Positions 15,726 to 23,813 of a stretch of DNA of 64,000 bases are shown in pieces; position 1 is the stretch's first letter; each line of letters starts with the position of its first letter. The DNA is from an uncultured Bacilli bacterium. GTDB taxonomy: Bacteria; Bacillota_I; Bacilli_A; RF39; UBA660. The stretch is from contig CAKOXP010000008.1 of NCBI GenBank assembly GCA_934130175.1, positions 1 to 64,000 on the forward strand. Direction: 5' to 3'. The notes under the pieces are model-generated. The model worked only from the letters and a program-made list of their open reading frames with translations, was not told the DNA's origin and searched no databases. A program made the translations under genes and the position numbers.

Positions 15726-18023
15726 TTAATCATCCAAGAAAGATAAATCGTTCTGTTTTTCTAAAGTAATAGTATCCTTATTAGTCATAAAGCAAAGATC
15801 TTTATACTTACAATAACAACAAGATAAATTAGAGTTATCCATCACTTTGGGATCAATTCTAAAATCTGCATCCAAGATATAATCAACTGCTTCATTAATT
15901 TTCTTATCCGTATAAGTTAAGATGTTATCAAATTCTTCATCATTAAGAACCTTTGCATAAGCAGAAAATGATGAATCCTTATTTAATTTCATACTTTTGA
16001 TAAGTTCACTCTTCTCATAAGTTTTATCAAAATCACTTAATACTTCTAAATCTGCTGTCGAATATCCTTGTAATTTTAAATTTTCAAGTCTCATTTCTTC
16101 TAAAGTTTTTGAAGAAGAAAAGCTATTATTTGAATTTAAAACTTTTTGTAAATATATACCAGCAATTCTTGGATTTGTAAATAATCCTGATTTATTAACT
16201 AAATATAAATATATAGGTAACTGCATACTTAAACCGTATTTTAAGTTATTAATATTTGTCGTAATACTTCCTGTTTTATAATCAATTATACTAACTAGAT
16301 TATTGTGATACATTATTTTATCTATTTTACCAGTTAAGATTGTATCTATTTGTTTATCTAATTTAACATTAACTTCTTTTTCATATAATTTATCTTTAAA
16401 ATTTGTTAGTAAATCTTGATCCTTAATTATTCTAATATCTTCTTTTAAATCTTCTTTTAAATTGTCTAAGAAAAATCTTTCTTTTAAACTCAAGGTTTGT
16501 TTTTCTAAATAAGAATCCCATTCCCTATCTAAATTAAATAATGGATTATCCATAACTGAAAATATATAATGAAATAAATTACCAATAACAGTTGAAAAAT
16601 TCGATTTATATGGATCTATTTTCAAAATATACTTTATATAATATTGAAACTTACATAGATAAAAACTATTTAGTGAAGTATAACTTACTTTTAGATATGA
16701 ATTTAAGTATTCATAGAGTTCTTCTTTCTTAACATTCTTATATTTGTTGTCATATGTATTATATGGAATCACATAATGACTATATAATTTCTTTAGATAA
16801 TCATCTATTTCATTATATTTATAATAATTATCTAATTTTTCACCAAGTAATAACTTATTATATAAATTACTATTAGTAGTATTCATTTTATAATCTATAA
16901 CTTCTAGATTTAATTCATCTATTAAACTTGATTTTAGATATTCATTAAAACTACTTTTATCTTTGTATGATAAAATGCAATTTTTTGTATTTGAAATTAT
17001 ACTAATAACACGTTCTTTTTCTTTCTTATTTTTTATATATGAAGGCATTAATCCAACAGTTAGTTTTAACTTATCGGACAAATAGTCCTCATCCTTATAT
17101 ATCTTAGGCAATACATCTTGATTTAAACTTACAATAAATAAATAGTTATCATCATCTACTATAGGAATATCAGAGACTACATTAATAGCATTATCATATC
17201 TAGTAGAGCTTAGTTTAGTACTTTTTAAAGTATCAACTAAAAATTCTTGATAATTAGGACTATCTTCAATATCTTTTAAAGAATTTATCACATCAACCAA
17301 CTTTTTAACTATAGGATTAATAAATCCTGGTAATTCCTTTGTTTCTAAATATTTCTTAACAATACTAGTACCATATAAATTTTGATTTAAATTAATATTA
17401 AGTGGAATATTATAATAAGAAAATAATTTATACATTAGAAAACTATATTCACTATCTACATTAGAAATAATTATCTTATTTAGTGGTACACCTTTATCTA
17501 TTAAAGATAGGATATTTTCTATCACGAATATAATTTCCTCTTCTAAGCTACTACAATGATATACAGGAATATTTATATTCTTTGGTTTCAAGTTAACAAT
17601 TTTATTATTTTTGAAAATTTCTTCTTCATAAGGTTCAAGCAAAAAATAATTATATATTAAAATATTCTTATTTTTTATATAGTTTTTGAATAAGAAGTTA
17701 AATTCCAAATAGTTATTTTCTATTAAATCTTTCTTTATATTTTGAAGACTAATTAGCTTGGAATCATTATAATTCTTTTCTACATCTATAAAATATAAAT
17801 TGTTTATGATTGTCTTTGCTGTTGAAATATTATAATGATATTTAGAAATTAAATAATCAAGTGTTTTATTCTCATATGAAAAAAAGTAAGATTTTCTAAA
17901 CTCCTCTAAAGAGATAAATTTTATTGGTACTAGGCTATCTGAATACTTTTTTAAAATATATTTTTTTGTTTTGTTAGGAGTAATTAATATTGTATCTTCA
18001 TTCATGTTAAGTTCTAAATCCAT
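15726..18023 (-). CDS. addB: AddB-like PD-(D/E)XK nuclease
   Basis: A 765-aa protein with an inactivated-helicase-like N-terminal two thirds and a RecB-type nuclease in the last third: GKIDKIMYHNNLVSIIDYKTG gives the Asp and the D-x-K pair, with a downstream QLPIYLYL strand. A cysteine before the nuclease (FYLCKFQYY) and the C-terminal cluster CCYCKYKDLC match the [4Fe-4S] staple of AddB. It is much shorter than Bacillus AddB (about 1166 aa) and no Walker A motif is visible, so it may be a reduced or divergent subunit. The start at ATG 18023 follows AAAGGTG. Partner AddA lies downstream on the same strand. By family it forms the second nuclease of the break-resection complex. Confidence 0.78.
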   Translation of the reverse strand: MDLELNMNEDTILITPNKTKKYILKKYSDSLVPIKFISLEEFRKSYFFSYENKTLDYLISKYHYNISTAKTIINNLYFIDVEKNYNDSKLISLQNIKKDLIENNYLEFNFLFKNYIKNKNILIYNYFLLEPYEEEIFKNNKIVNLKPKNINIPVYHCSSLEEEIIFVIENILSLIDKGVPLNKIIISNVDSEYSFLMYKLFSYYNIPLNINLNQNLYGTSIVKKYLETKELPGFINPIVKKLVDVINSLKDIEDSPNYQEFLVDTLKSTKLSSTRYDNAINVVSDIPIVDDDNYLFIVSLNQDVLPKIYKDEDYLSDKLKLTVGLMPSYIKNKKEKERVISIISNTKNCILSYKDKSSFNEYLKSSLIDELNLEVIDYKMNTTNSNLYNKLLLGEKLDNYYKYNEIDDYLKKLYSHYVIPYNTYDNKYKNVKKEELYEYLNSYLKVSYTSLNSFYLCKFQYYIKYILKIDPYKSNFSTVIGNLFHYIFSVMDNPLFNLDREWDSYLEKQTLSLKERFFLDNLKEDLKEDIRIIKDQDLLTNFKDKLYEKEVNVKLDKQIDTILTGKIDKIMYHNNLVSIIDYKTGSITTNINNLKYGLSMQLPIYLYLVNKSGLFTNPRIAGIYLQKVLNSNNSFSSSKTLEEMRLENLKLQGYSTADLEVLSDFDKTYEKSELIKSMKLNKDSSFSAYAKVLNDEEFDNILTYTDKKINEAVDYILDADFRIDPKVMDNSNLSCCYCKYKDLCFMTNKDTITLEKQNDLSFLDD

Positions 18024-18069
18024 AAGTTTCACCTTTAAATATTATAGCATATAAATTATTATTTTAGAA

Positions 18070-18093
18070 AAGAAAAAAACATCCAAAGATGTT
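18070..18093 (-). terminator. Terminator of the surface protein gene at 18095
   Basis: Stem ACATC (18079-18083) with GATGT (18088-18092), followed on the minus strand by seven T. Confidence 0.7.
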
Positions 18094-18094
18094 G

Positions 18095-18637
18095 TCAAAT
18101 AGCATATGATATTGTTCCTATTACTTTGGCACTTGTTATCTTGGTACCAGTTAGCTCTCTTAACATAACATCACCATTTGGTTTAATTGTCAAGAATGCG
18201 GTATTACTAACACTACTTTCTTGCCAAACAATTCCATCAACCTGTTGTCTTGGTCTGTAATCAGTTGGTATATTAAATACAACATTTGTAGTTGGTGATT
18301 TTACGTAAACCCCAATATTTATAATGACTGTACTAGATGTTTTTGCATAATAATTATTATGCAGAGAATCATTTATTAAAGTATAACCACTATTAAAATT
18401 TGAAACTATAGTCTTTTTTGTTTCTAACTTGTCTTCAATACTTGAAAGCCTAGAATTTACTTTACCACAAGTTCCATCAATAGCTGCTTGAACGTTAGCA
18501 GCACCTAAGGATGAATTATCTGAATAACCAACTTTACTGGCACTAATTGCATAAGTTGTTGCAGCATACGTACAGCCTATAGAAATAATACCAGTTATTA
18601 GTGTAGTAATTATAATTATCATAATTGTTTTCTTCAT
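18095..18637 (-). CDS. Secreted protein with NVQxAID motif, paralogue of the protein at 32519
   Basis: A 180-aa protein with a signal peptide (MKKTIMIIIITTLITG, cleavage probably after TYA), then a conserved block ATTYAISASKVGYSDNSSL and ANVQAAIDGTCGKV, a short coiled-coil, and a C-terminal beta-rich domain unlike that of its paralogue. The NVQxAID block is reminiscent of attachment segments in phage tail and collagen-like proteins, and it recurs in two other proteins here. AGGTGG lies before the ATG at 18637; a longer GTG-initiated frame overlaps the ribosome site. Its promoter shares 17 bases around the -10 with the paralogue's, but has GGGGTGGG where the paralogue has nine G. Function is unknown. 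Confidence 0.65.
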   Translation of the reverse strand: MKKTIMIIIITTLITGIISIGCTYAATTYAISASKVGYSDNSSLGAANVQAAIDGTCGKVNSRLSSIEDKLETKKTIVSNFNSGYTLINDSLHNNYYAKTSSTVIINIGVYVKSPTTNVVFNIPTDYRPRQQVDGIVWQESSVSNTAFLTIKPNGDVMLRELTGTKITSAKVIGTISYAI

Positions 18638-18670
18638 CTTAGACACCACCTATTATACTATTCTAAGATT

Positions 18671-18700
18671 ATTATACCCACCCCGAAACAAAAAAATCAA
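18671..18700 (-). promoter_or_regulatory. Promoter of the 18095 surface protein
   Basis: -10 TATAAT at 18671-18676; -35 TTGATT lies inside the rpmF terminator with an 18-bp spacer ending in GGGGTGGG. The segment TATAATAATCTTAGA is identical to that of the paralogue at 33084-33098. Confidence 0.5.
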
Positions 18701-18718
18701 GCAATTTCTTGCTTGATT
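18690..18718 (-). terminator. Terminator of rpmF
   Basis: A 10-bp stem (18695-18704 with 18709-18718), a TTTC loop and a run of T on the minus strand. Confidence 0.8.
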
Positions 18719-18727
18719 CTTAACTTA

Positions 18728-18937
18728 TTATTCTGCTACTTTTGTTTCTACTACAGTTTGTTTTTTGTAACTACCACAATGTTTACAAACTCTGTGTGGT
18801 TTAATCATTTCTCCACATGTAGGGCATTTAGTCATACCTGGAGCTACCATAGCTTTGTGTGCTTGTCTAGTTCTTTTTCTAGTTTTAGAAACTTTACGAA
18901 ATGGAACTGCAAACATTTGAATATCTAATCTCATCAT
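18728..18937 (-). CDS. rpmF: 50S ribosomal protein L32
   Basis: Small large-subunit protein with the signature AVPFRKVSKTRKRTRQAHK and a zinc ribbon CPTC...CKHC. It has an N-terminal extension: from the ATG at 18937 (eight bases after AAGGAG) the frame reads MMRLDIQMFAVPFRK, whereas typical L32 starts at MAVP. RLDIQMFA resembles the leader that is proteolytically removed from L27 in Bacillota. An internal ATG only one codon before AVPF (18916) lacks a ribosome site. It is translationally coupled to yceD, whose TGA overlaps the ribosome site region. Confidence 0.93.
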   Translation of the reverse strand: MMRLDIQMFAVPFRKVSKTRKRTRQAHKAMVAPGMTKCPTCGEMIKPHRVCKHCGSYKKQTVVETKVAE

Positions 18938-18942
18938 CTTTA

Positions 18943-19410
18943 TCACTCCTTTTTATCAAAGTTTTCTAACAATTCACTAAATGGATTATGTTCAAGTGAA
19001 TTTTCTTCTTCACTAACTAATTTCCATCCATCCCCATGAAATTCACTGAGATTCGTAACCTTAGTAAATTTTAAGGGAACCTCTAGTACAATATTTTCCC
19101 ACAAAAACTCGAATAAATCAAGTGTATTTTGATTGTTTTTCAAGTTTTCATCTAAAATATCATTATATTCTATACTAAATGGGTATAAAACCTCTTCAAG
19201 CGAAATATCATCTGCTAAAACCATATTACCACTTATAACTACATCTGCATATAAATTATCTTCAGAATCATAATAAAGTTTTCCTTCAACTTTAATATTA
19301 TCTAGTTTTTTAACACTACTGTTTTCAAAATATGTCTTTGGAATATTTACGACTTCATTCAGCTTATATGAGTCATTAAAATTTAAATCTATCTGCATTT
19401 GCATCACCAT
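18943..19410 (-). CDS. yceD: YceD/DUF177 family protein
   Basis: A 155-aa protein with the DUF177 features: a beta-rich N-terminal half, the VEGKLYYDSEDNLYADVVISG strand and an acidic C-terminal region. In bacteria and plastids the family acts in 23S rRNA processing or ribosome assembly, and it almost always precedes rpmF, as here. The usual paired cysteines are absent. No strong ribosome site is seen before the ATG at 19410; later in-frame ATGs at 19404 and 19398 are possible starts. Confidence 0.8.
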   Translation of the reverse strand: MVMQMQIDLNFNDSYKLNEVVNIPKTYFENSSVKKLDNIKVEGKLYYDSEDNLYADVVISGNMVLADDISLEEVLYPFSIEYNDILDENLKNNQNTLDLFEFLWENIVLEVPLKFTKVTNLSEFHGDGWKLVSEEENSLEHNPFSELLENFDKKE

Positions 19411-19531
19411 CTAAATTATACTATGAAATATCAAAAAAGTAAATTAATGAAGTTTAAAAATATAGCAAAAATACTTTTATTTAAAGAAAAAATATGTTAA
19501 AATTATACCTATCAAAAAGAGGTGGCGTAAT

Positions 19532-20695
19532 ATGGCTGTTGGAGTGATTGCTGAATATAATCCCTTTCATAATGGACATATGTATCATTTAAAAAAAATC
19601 AAAGAAATGTTTCCTAACGAAGAAATTGTTGCGGTAATTTCTTCTTCTTTCACACAAAGAGGAGAACCTTCTATCATTAATAAATGGGATAAAACTGATA
19701 TTTGCTTAAAAGCTGGTATTGACCTAGTAATAGAACTACCCTATGTATTTTCTACTGAAAGTGCTGACTATTTCAGTTATGGTGCTTTAACTATTTTAGA
19801 AAAACTAGGTGTTGATAAATTTGTTTTTGGAAGTGAAACTAATGATATTGATATCTTTGAAAAAATTGTTGATATAGAACTTAATAATGAAGATTTTGAT
19901 AAGCTTGTAAAGATATATTTAAAATTTGGTAACAATTATCCTACTGCTCTATCTTTAGCACTGAAAGATTTAGATGGAGAAGTTTTAACTTTACCGAATG
20001 ATTTACTTGGAATTAGTTATGTAAAGATAATTAAAGAGAATAATTACAAGATAAAGCCCTTCTGTATTAAAAGAACAAGTGATTATAATAGTCTTAGTAT
20101 TGATAATAATATTAGTAGTGCTACTGCTATTAGAAAGGCCTTAGAAGAAAAGAAAGATGTTAGTTCTTTGGTTCCAGACTTTGTTTTAGAAAAATTTAGT
20201 GAACTTCATTTTAAAGAAGATTATTTTAAATTTTTAAAATATAAGATCATGTTAGATGATAATCTGGAAAGATATCAAACTGTCGATGAAGGATTAGGTT
20301 TTAAGTTAAAAAAAGAGATAATTTCTTCTACTAGTTACGATGAATTAATTGAAAAAATAAAATCAAAAAGATATACTCAAAATAGAATCAATAGAATGCT
20401 TAATCATATTCTATGTAATTTTACTAAAGAAAAAAAATCTAAGTGTCAAGATTTAGAATATATTAGAGTACTTGGATTTAATGATAAAGGACAAATGTTT
20501 ATTAATAAAAACAAAAAGAAATGTGACCTTCCTATTATTTCTAACTTTTCTAAAAATAAATCAATAATGATGGAACAAGAATTTATCGCAACCTTAGTCT
20601 ACGCATCTATTTTAGATGAAAAAAGAAAAAAAGAACTAATAGAAAAAGAATATAAATACCACCCAAAATATAAGGAGAAGATGAATAATGAATAA
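19532..20695 (+). CDS. tmcAL: tRNA(Met) cytidine acetate ligase TmcAL
   Basis: A HUP-fold nucleotidyltransferase that adenylates acetate and transfers it to C34 of elongator tRNA-Met. The N-terminus VGVIAEYNPFHNGHMYHLKK carries the HIGH-like motif (HNGH). ISSSFTQRGEPSI, KADICLKAGIDLVIELP-like and SAT-AIR (SSATAIRKAL) segments follow, as in Bacillus YlbM. At 387 aa it has the usual size. AGAGGTGG precedes the ATG. Its last eight bases overlap gmk, so the two are co-expressed. Confidence 0.93.
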   Translation: MAVGVIAEYNPFHNGHMYHLKKIKEMFPNEEIVAVISSSFTQRGEPSIINKWDKTDICLKAGIDLVIELPYVFSTESADYFSYGALTILEKLGVDKFVFGSETNDIDIFEKIVDIELNNEDFDKLVKIYLKFGNNYPTALSLALKDLDGEVLTLPNDLLGISYVKIIKENNYKIKPFCIKRTSDYNSLSIDNNISSATAIRKALEEKKDVSSLVPDFVLEKFSELHFKEDYFKFLKYKIMLDDNLERYQTVDEGLGFKLKKEIISSTSYDELIEKIKSKRYTQNRINRMLNHILCNFTKEKKSKCQDLEYIRVLGFNDKGQMFINKNKKKCDLPIISNFSKNKSIMMEQEFIATLVYASILDEKRKKELIEKEYKYHPKYKEKMNNE

Positions 20696-21353
20696 AATAA
20701 AAACACACGGACAATTAATAGTTATATCAGGACCTAGCGGTTGTGGGAAAGATACAGTTGTTAAGGAAGTGCTAAAAACAAATCCAAATGCTTGGTTATC
20801 TGTTTCTTGTACAAGTAGAAAACCTCGTCCTGGAGAAGTTAACGGAAAAGATTATTTCTTTTTATCAAGAGATGAATTTGAAAAAAAGATTGCTGATGGA
20901 GACTTACTTGAATATGCTGAATACGCCGAAAACTATTATGGAACACCTAAAGATATTATCGTTGAAAAAATTAATCAGGGTATTGACGTCATTTTAGTTA
21001 TTGAAATTCAAGGTGCTTTAAAGATAAAAGAAATTTTAAAAGAAACTATTTTCGTGTTTATCCTTCCACCTACTATTAAAGAATTAAGAAGACGACTAGA
21101 AGGAAGAAAAACAGAGACAAAAGAAGTAATGATGAAACGATTTAAAACAGCTTATAGAGAAATAAATGAAGTTAATAAATACAACTATGTTGTTATTAAT
21201 GATATTGTTGAAGAAGCTGCTAAGAAAGTTAATGCTATAATTGCTTCTGAAAAATGTCGTGTTGATCGTATTGAAGAAACATTTTTATCTTCCCTTGAGG
21301 AAGAAATTCACGAGCTACTAATTAGTGAAAATGAGACAATAGATATAAAATAA
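20688..21353 (+). CDS. gmk: Guanylate kinase
   Basis: Phosphorylates GMP to GDP with ATP. The P-loop is GPSGCGKDT (about residues 14-22), where an Asp takes the place of the more usual Gly/Ser. The GMP-binding motif SCTSRKPRPGEVNGKDYFF follows, and EIQGALKIKE and the lid RRRLEGRKTE are present. The 221 aa include a short acidic C-terminal extension. The start overlaps tmcAL by eight bases. A hairpin with a T run follows. Confidence 0.95.
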   Translation: MNKIKTHGQLIVISGPSGCGKDTVVKEVLKTNPNAWLSVSCTSRKPRPGEVNGKDYFFLSRDEFEKKIADGDLLEYAEYAENYYGTPKDIIVEKINQGIDVILVIEIQGALKIKEILKETIFVFILPPTIKELRRRLEGRKTETKEVMMKRFKTAYREINEVNKYNYVVINDIVEEAAKKVNAIIASEKCRVDRIEETFLSSLEEEIHELLISENETIDIK

Positions 21354-21365
21354 TGCAAGTATAAA

Positions 21366-21396
21366 AGCCAAGGAAATCAAATCTTGACTTTTTTTG
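21366..21396 (+). terminator. Terminator of tmcAL-gmk
   Basis: Stem AGCCAAG (21366-21372) with CTTGACT (21383-21389), one mismatch, followed by a run of T. Confidence 0.65.
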
Positions 21397-21410
21397 ATGC
21401 TTCTTTAGCC

Positions 21411-21442
21411 AAAATAAAGAGATTGAAAAATTCAATCTCTTT
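21411..21442 (-). terminator. Terminator of pyk
   Basis: A 12-bp stem (21416-21427 with 21431-21442), with a moderately T-rich tail on the minus strand. Confidence 0.7.
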
Positions 21443-21455
21443 ATAATTACTTTTA

Positions 21456-22865
21456 TTAGTCGATAACTTCTATTTTCATTAAGTTAGTTGTTCTATTTTC
21501 ATCTGTATTAGGGAAACCACCAGTAATAATTAATTTGTCCCCTTCTTCAAGATCCATAAACTCTTTAGCTCTTTCAACACTTAAATTTAATACTTCATCT
21601 GTTGAATTGCAAATTTTAAGATCTGCTGGATATACTCCCCAATTAAGAGCTAATCTACGTCCTGTCTTTTCATCTGGACATAAAGCTAAGATTGGAGCTT
21701 TTGGTTTTAAATTACTAATGATAGCAGCAGTTTTTCCACTAATTGTTGCAGCACAGATTAACTTAGCACCTAAACGATTAGAACTTTCTACAACACCTTC
21801 AGCGATTGCTCCTGGAACAGTATTAACTTCTCTTCCAGTAATATAATCAAATTCTGCATACTTTTCAGCAACTTCACAAATATTTGCCATAGCTCTTACT
21901 GTTTCAACTGGATGTTTACCAACTGTAGTTTCACCACTTAACATAACTGCATCAGTTCCATCTAATACTGCATTAGCGATATCAGATGTTTCAGCTCTTT
22001 TTGGACGACTATTTTCCATCATTGTTTCAAGCATTTCAGTAGCAGTAATAACTACTTTACCCATTTCACGACAGATTCTAATCATTAATTTTTGAGCATG
22101 TGGAACTTCTTCACTTGGGATTTCTGTTCCTAAGTCTCCTCTACCAATCATAACACCATCAGATACTGTTAAGATATCTCTTAAATTATCGATACCAATT
22201 TGGTTTTCAATTTTACAAATAATTTTCATATCTTCACGATGATATTCTTTTAAGATTTCTTTTACTTCTAATACATTTTGCTTTGTAGAAACAAATGAAA
22301 TAGCTAAGAATTCTCCACCATGTTCACAAGCATAAATAATATCTTGTCTATCAACATCACTAATATATGGAATATTTAATGCTTTACCAGGAACACTCAT
22401 ACTCTTACGATTACCTAATGTTCCACCATTAATTATTTTACATGTAACTCCATCTTCTTCAACTGATGTTACTTCAACTTTCATTTTAGCATTTTCAAGT
22501 AAAACAGTATCACCAACTTCTAAATCACTAAGTGCTTCTGGATGATTAACTGTAAATCTTTCTTGATTACCTAAAACATCTTCTTTTACAATACGAATTG
22601 TATTACCTGGAATTAATTCAATTGAATCATTTTCTAAAACACCACTACGGAATTCAGGTCCTTTAGTATCCCATAAAAGAGCTACTGATTTTCCAGTAAG
22701 TTTTCTTACCTTACGAACTGAGTCTACTACTTTAACTCTTTCTTCCATAGTTGCATGAGAAAAGTTAATTCTTGCAACATTCATTCCAGCTTCAACCATT
22801 TCTTTCATGACTTCAACGTCACTACTTGATGGTCCAATACTACAAACAATTTTTGTCTTTTTCAT
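21456..22865 (-). CDS. pyk: Pyruvate kinase
   Basis: Last step of glycolysis, making ATP and pyruvate from phosphoenolpyruvate. The N-terminus TKIVCSIGPSS, NFSH in ARINFSHAT, the active-site Lys in ICKIENQIGIDNL, MIGRGDLGTEIP and VITATEMLETMMENSRPKRAE are all present. At 469 aa it is the compact form, without the C-terminal PEP-utiliser-like domain of Bacillus Pyk. The ATG at 22865 follows AGGAGG; the open frame extends about 50 codons upstream without a ribosome site and is not credible as coding. Confidence 0.95.
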   Translation of the reverse strand: MKKTKIVCSIGPSSSDVEVMKEMVEAGMNVARINFSHATMEERVKVVDSVRKVRKLTGKSVALLWDTKGPEFRSGVLENDSIELIPGNTIRIVKEDVLGNQERFTVNHPEALSDLEVGDTVLLENAKMKVEVTSVEEDGVTCKIINGGTLGNRKSMSVPGKALNIPYISDVDRQDIIYACEHGGEFLAISFVSTKQNVLEVKEILKEYHREDMKIICKIENQIGIDNLRDILTVSDGVMIGRGDLGTEIPSEEVPHAQKLMIRICREMGKVVITATEMLETMMENSRPKRAETSDIANAVLDGTDAVMLSGETTVGKHPVETVRAMANICEVAEKYAEFDYITGREVNTVPGAIAEGVVESSNRLGAKLICAATISGKTAAIISNLKPKAPILALCPDEKTGRRLALNWGVYPADLKICNSTDEVLNLSVERAKEFMDLEEGDKLIITGGFPNTDENRTTNLMKIEVID

Positions 22866-22910
22866 ATTACTTCTCCTCCTAAACTCACTTACCAAATATA
22901 CCACAAAACA

Positions 22911-22940
22911 ATAAAAAAAACAACTATTTAGAGTTGTTTT
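22911..22940 (-). terminator. Terminator of polA-mutM
   Basis: Stem ACAACT (22920-22925) with AGTTGT (22932-22937), then a run of eight T on the minus strand. Confidence 0.75.
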
Positions 22941-22974
22941 TACTATATTTAACAGTGTTTTAGAAAGCTTTACT

Positions 22975-23796
22975 TTATTTTTGACACTTACTACAGAAAT
23001 ATGTTGAACGACCATTTATTTTTATGACATCTATCTTATTACCACAATTAGGACAGTTAGCATTTTTCTTTCCATGAACAGCAAGCTCATTTTGAAACAA
23101 GCCATGCACTCCTTCACTAGAAGTAAAGCTTTTTATAGTAGTACCACCTAATTTAATTGCTTTTTCTAAAATAATTTTTGTATTATCAATTATTTTTTGA
23201 CATTCATCAACAGTAATAGTTTTTGATTTTCTTCTAGGATCAATCCTACTTGCAAACAAAATTTCATCATCATAAATATTTCCTATTCCTGTAATAATAG
23301 TCTGATCTAATAAACTTGTCTTAATTGGAATAGATTTTGTACTTAATTTATCACATAAATATGTAGCAGTTAGATTTTTATCATTATACTCATATCCCAT
23401 ATCTTTTAATGGAACTTGATTTAAATAATTATTTTTATCAAGTAAATACATTTTTCCAAATTTTCTAACATCGTGAAAACGCATTTCAATATCATCATCG
23501 AGTAAAAAGACTACATGTTCATGTTTGTTTAAAGTATCGCCCTTTTTCCTAAAGGTAAATTTTCCTTCCATACGTAGGTGAATTAATAAAACATAATCAT
23601 CTAAAATAAAGACTAACCACTTACCTCTTGTTGTTATATCATGAATAGTTTGATTTTTGATTTTTTTAGTAAACTCTTTGGCACTAGGAGATGATATTAT
23701 ATTATCCCAATAAACAGAAACATCTTTTATTGTCATTTCTAAAACTTTTTGTTTTAGTGCTTTTACTACTGTGATTACTTCTGGTTTTTCTGGCAT
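22975..23796 (-). CDS. mutM: Formamidopyrimidine-DNA glycosylase (MutM/Fpg)
   Basis: Bifunctional glycosylase/AP lyase removing 8-oxoguanine and formamidopyrimidines. The catalytic Pro2-Glu3 is there (MPEKPEV; the common form is MPELPEV). RGKWLVF has the conserved Lys, and the C-terminal zinc finger CPNC...CSKC includes NGRSTYF with the phosphate-clamp Arg. At 273 aa it has the usual length. It lies 17 bp after polA on the same strand, so they form a repair operon; the polA-mutM order is common in Bacilli. Confidence 0.93.
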   Translation of the reverse strand: MPEKPEVITVVKALKQKVLEMTIKDVSVYWDNIISSPSAKEFTKKIKNQTIHDITTRGKWLVFILDDYVLLIHLRMEGKFTFRKKGDTLNKHEHVVFLLDDDIEMRFHDVRKFGKMYLLDKNNYLNQVPLKDMGYEYNDKNLTATYLCDKLSTKSIPIKTSLLDQTIITGIGNIYDDEILFASRIDPRRKSKTITVDECQKIIDNTKIILEKAIKLGGTTIKSFTSSEGVHGLFQNELAVHGKKNANCPNCGNKIDVIKINGRSTYFCSKCQK

Positions 23797-23813
23797 ATTA
23801 TACTACCTCCTTC

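Noticed and set aside
21456..23015. N-terminally extended pyruvate kinase from about 23015.
   Set aside because: The extension has no ribosome site and runs across the polA-mutM terminator; ATG at 22865 has AGGAGG and gives the canonical N-terminus.
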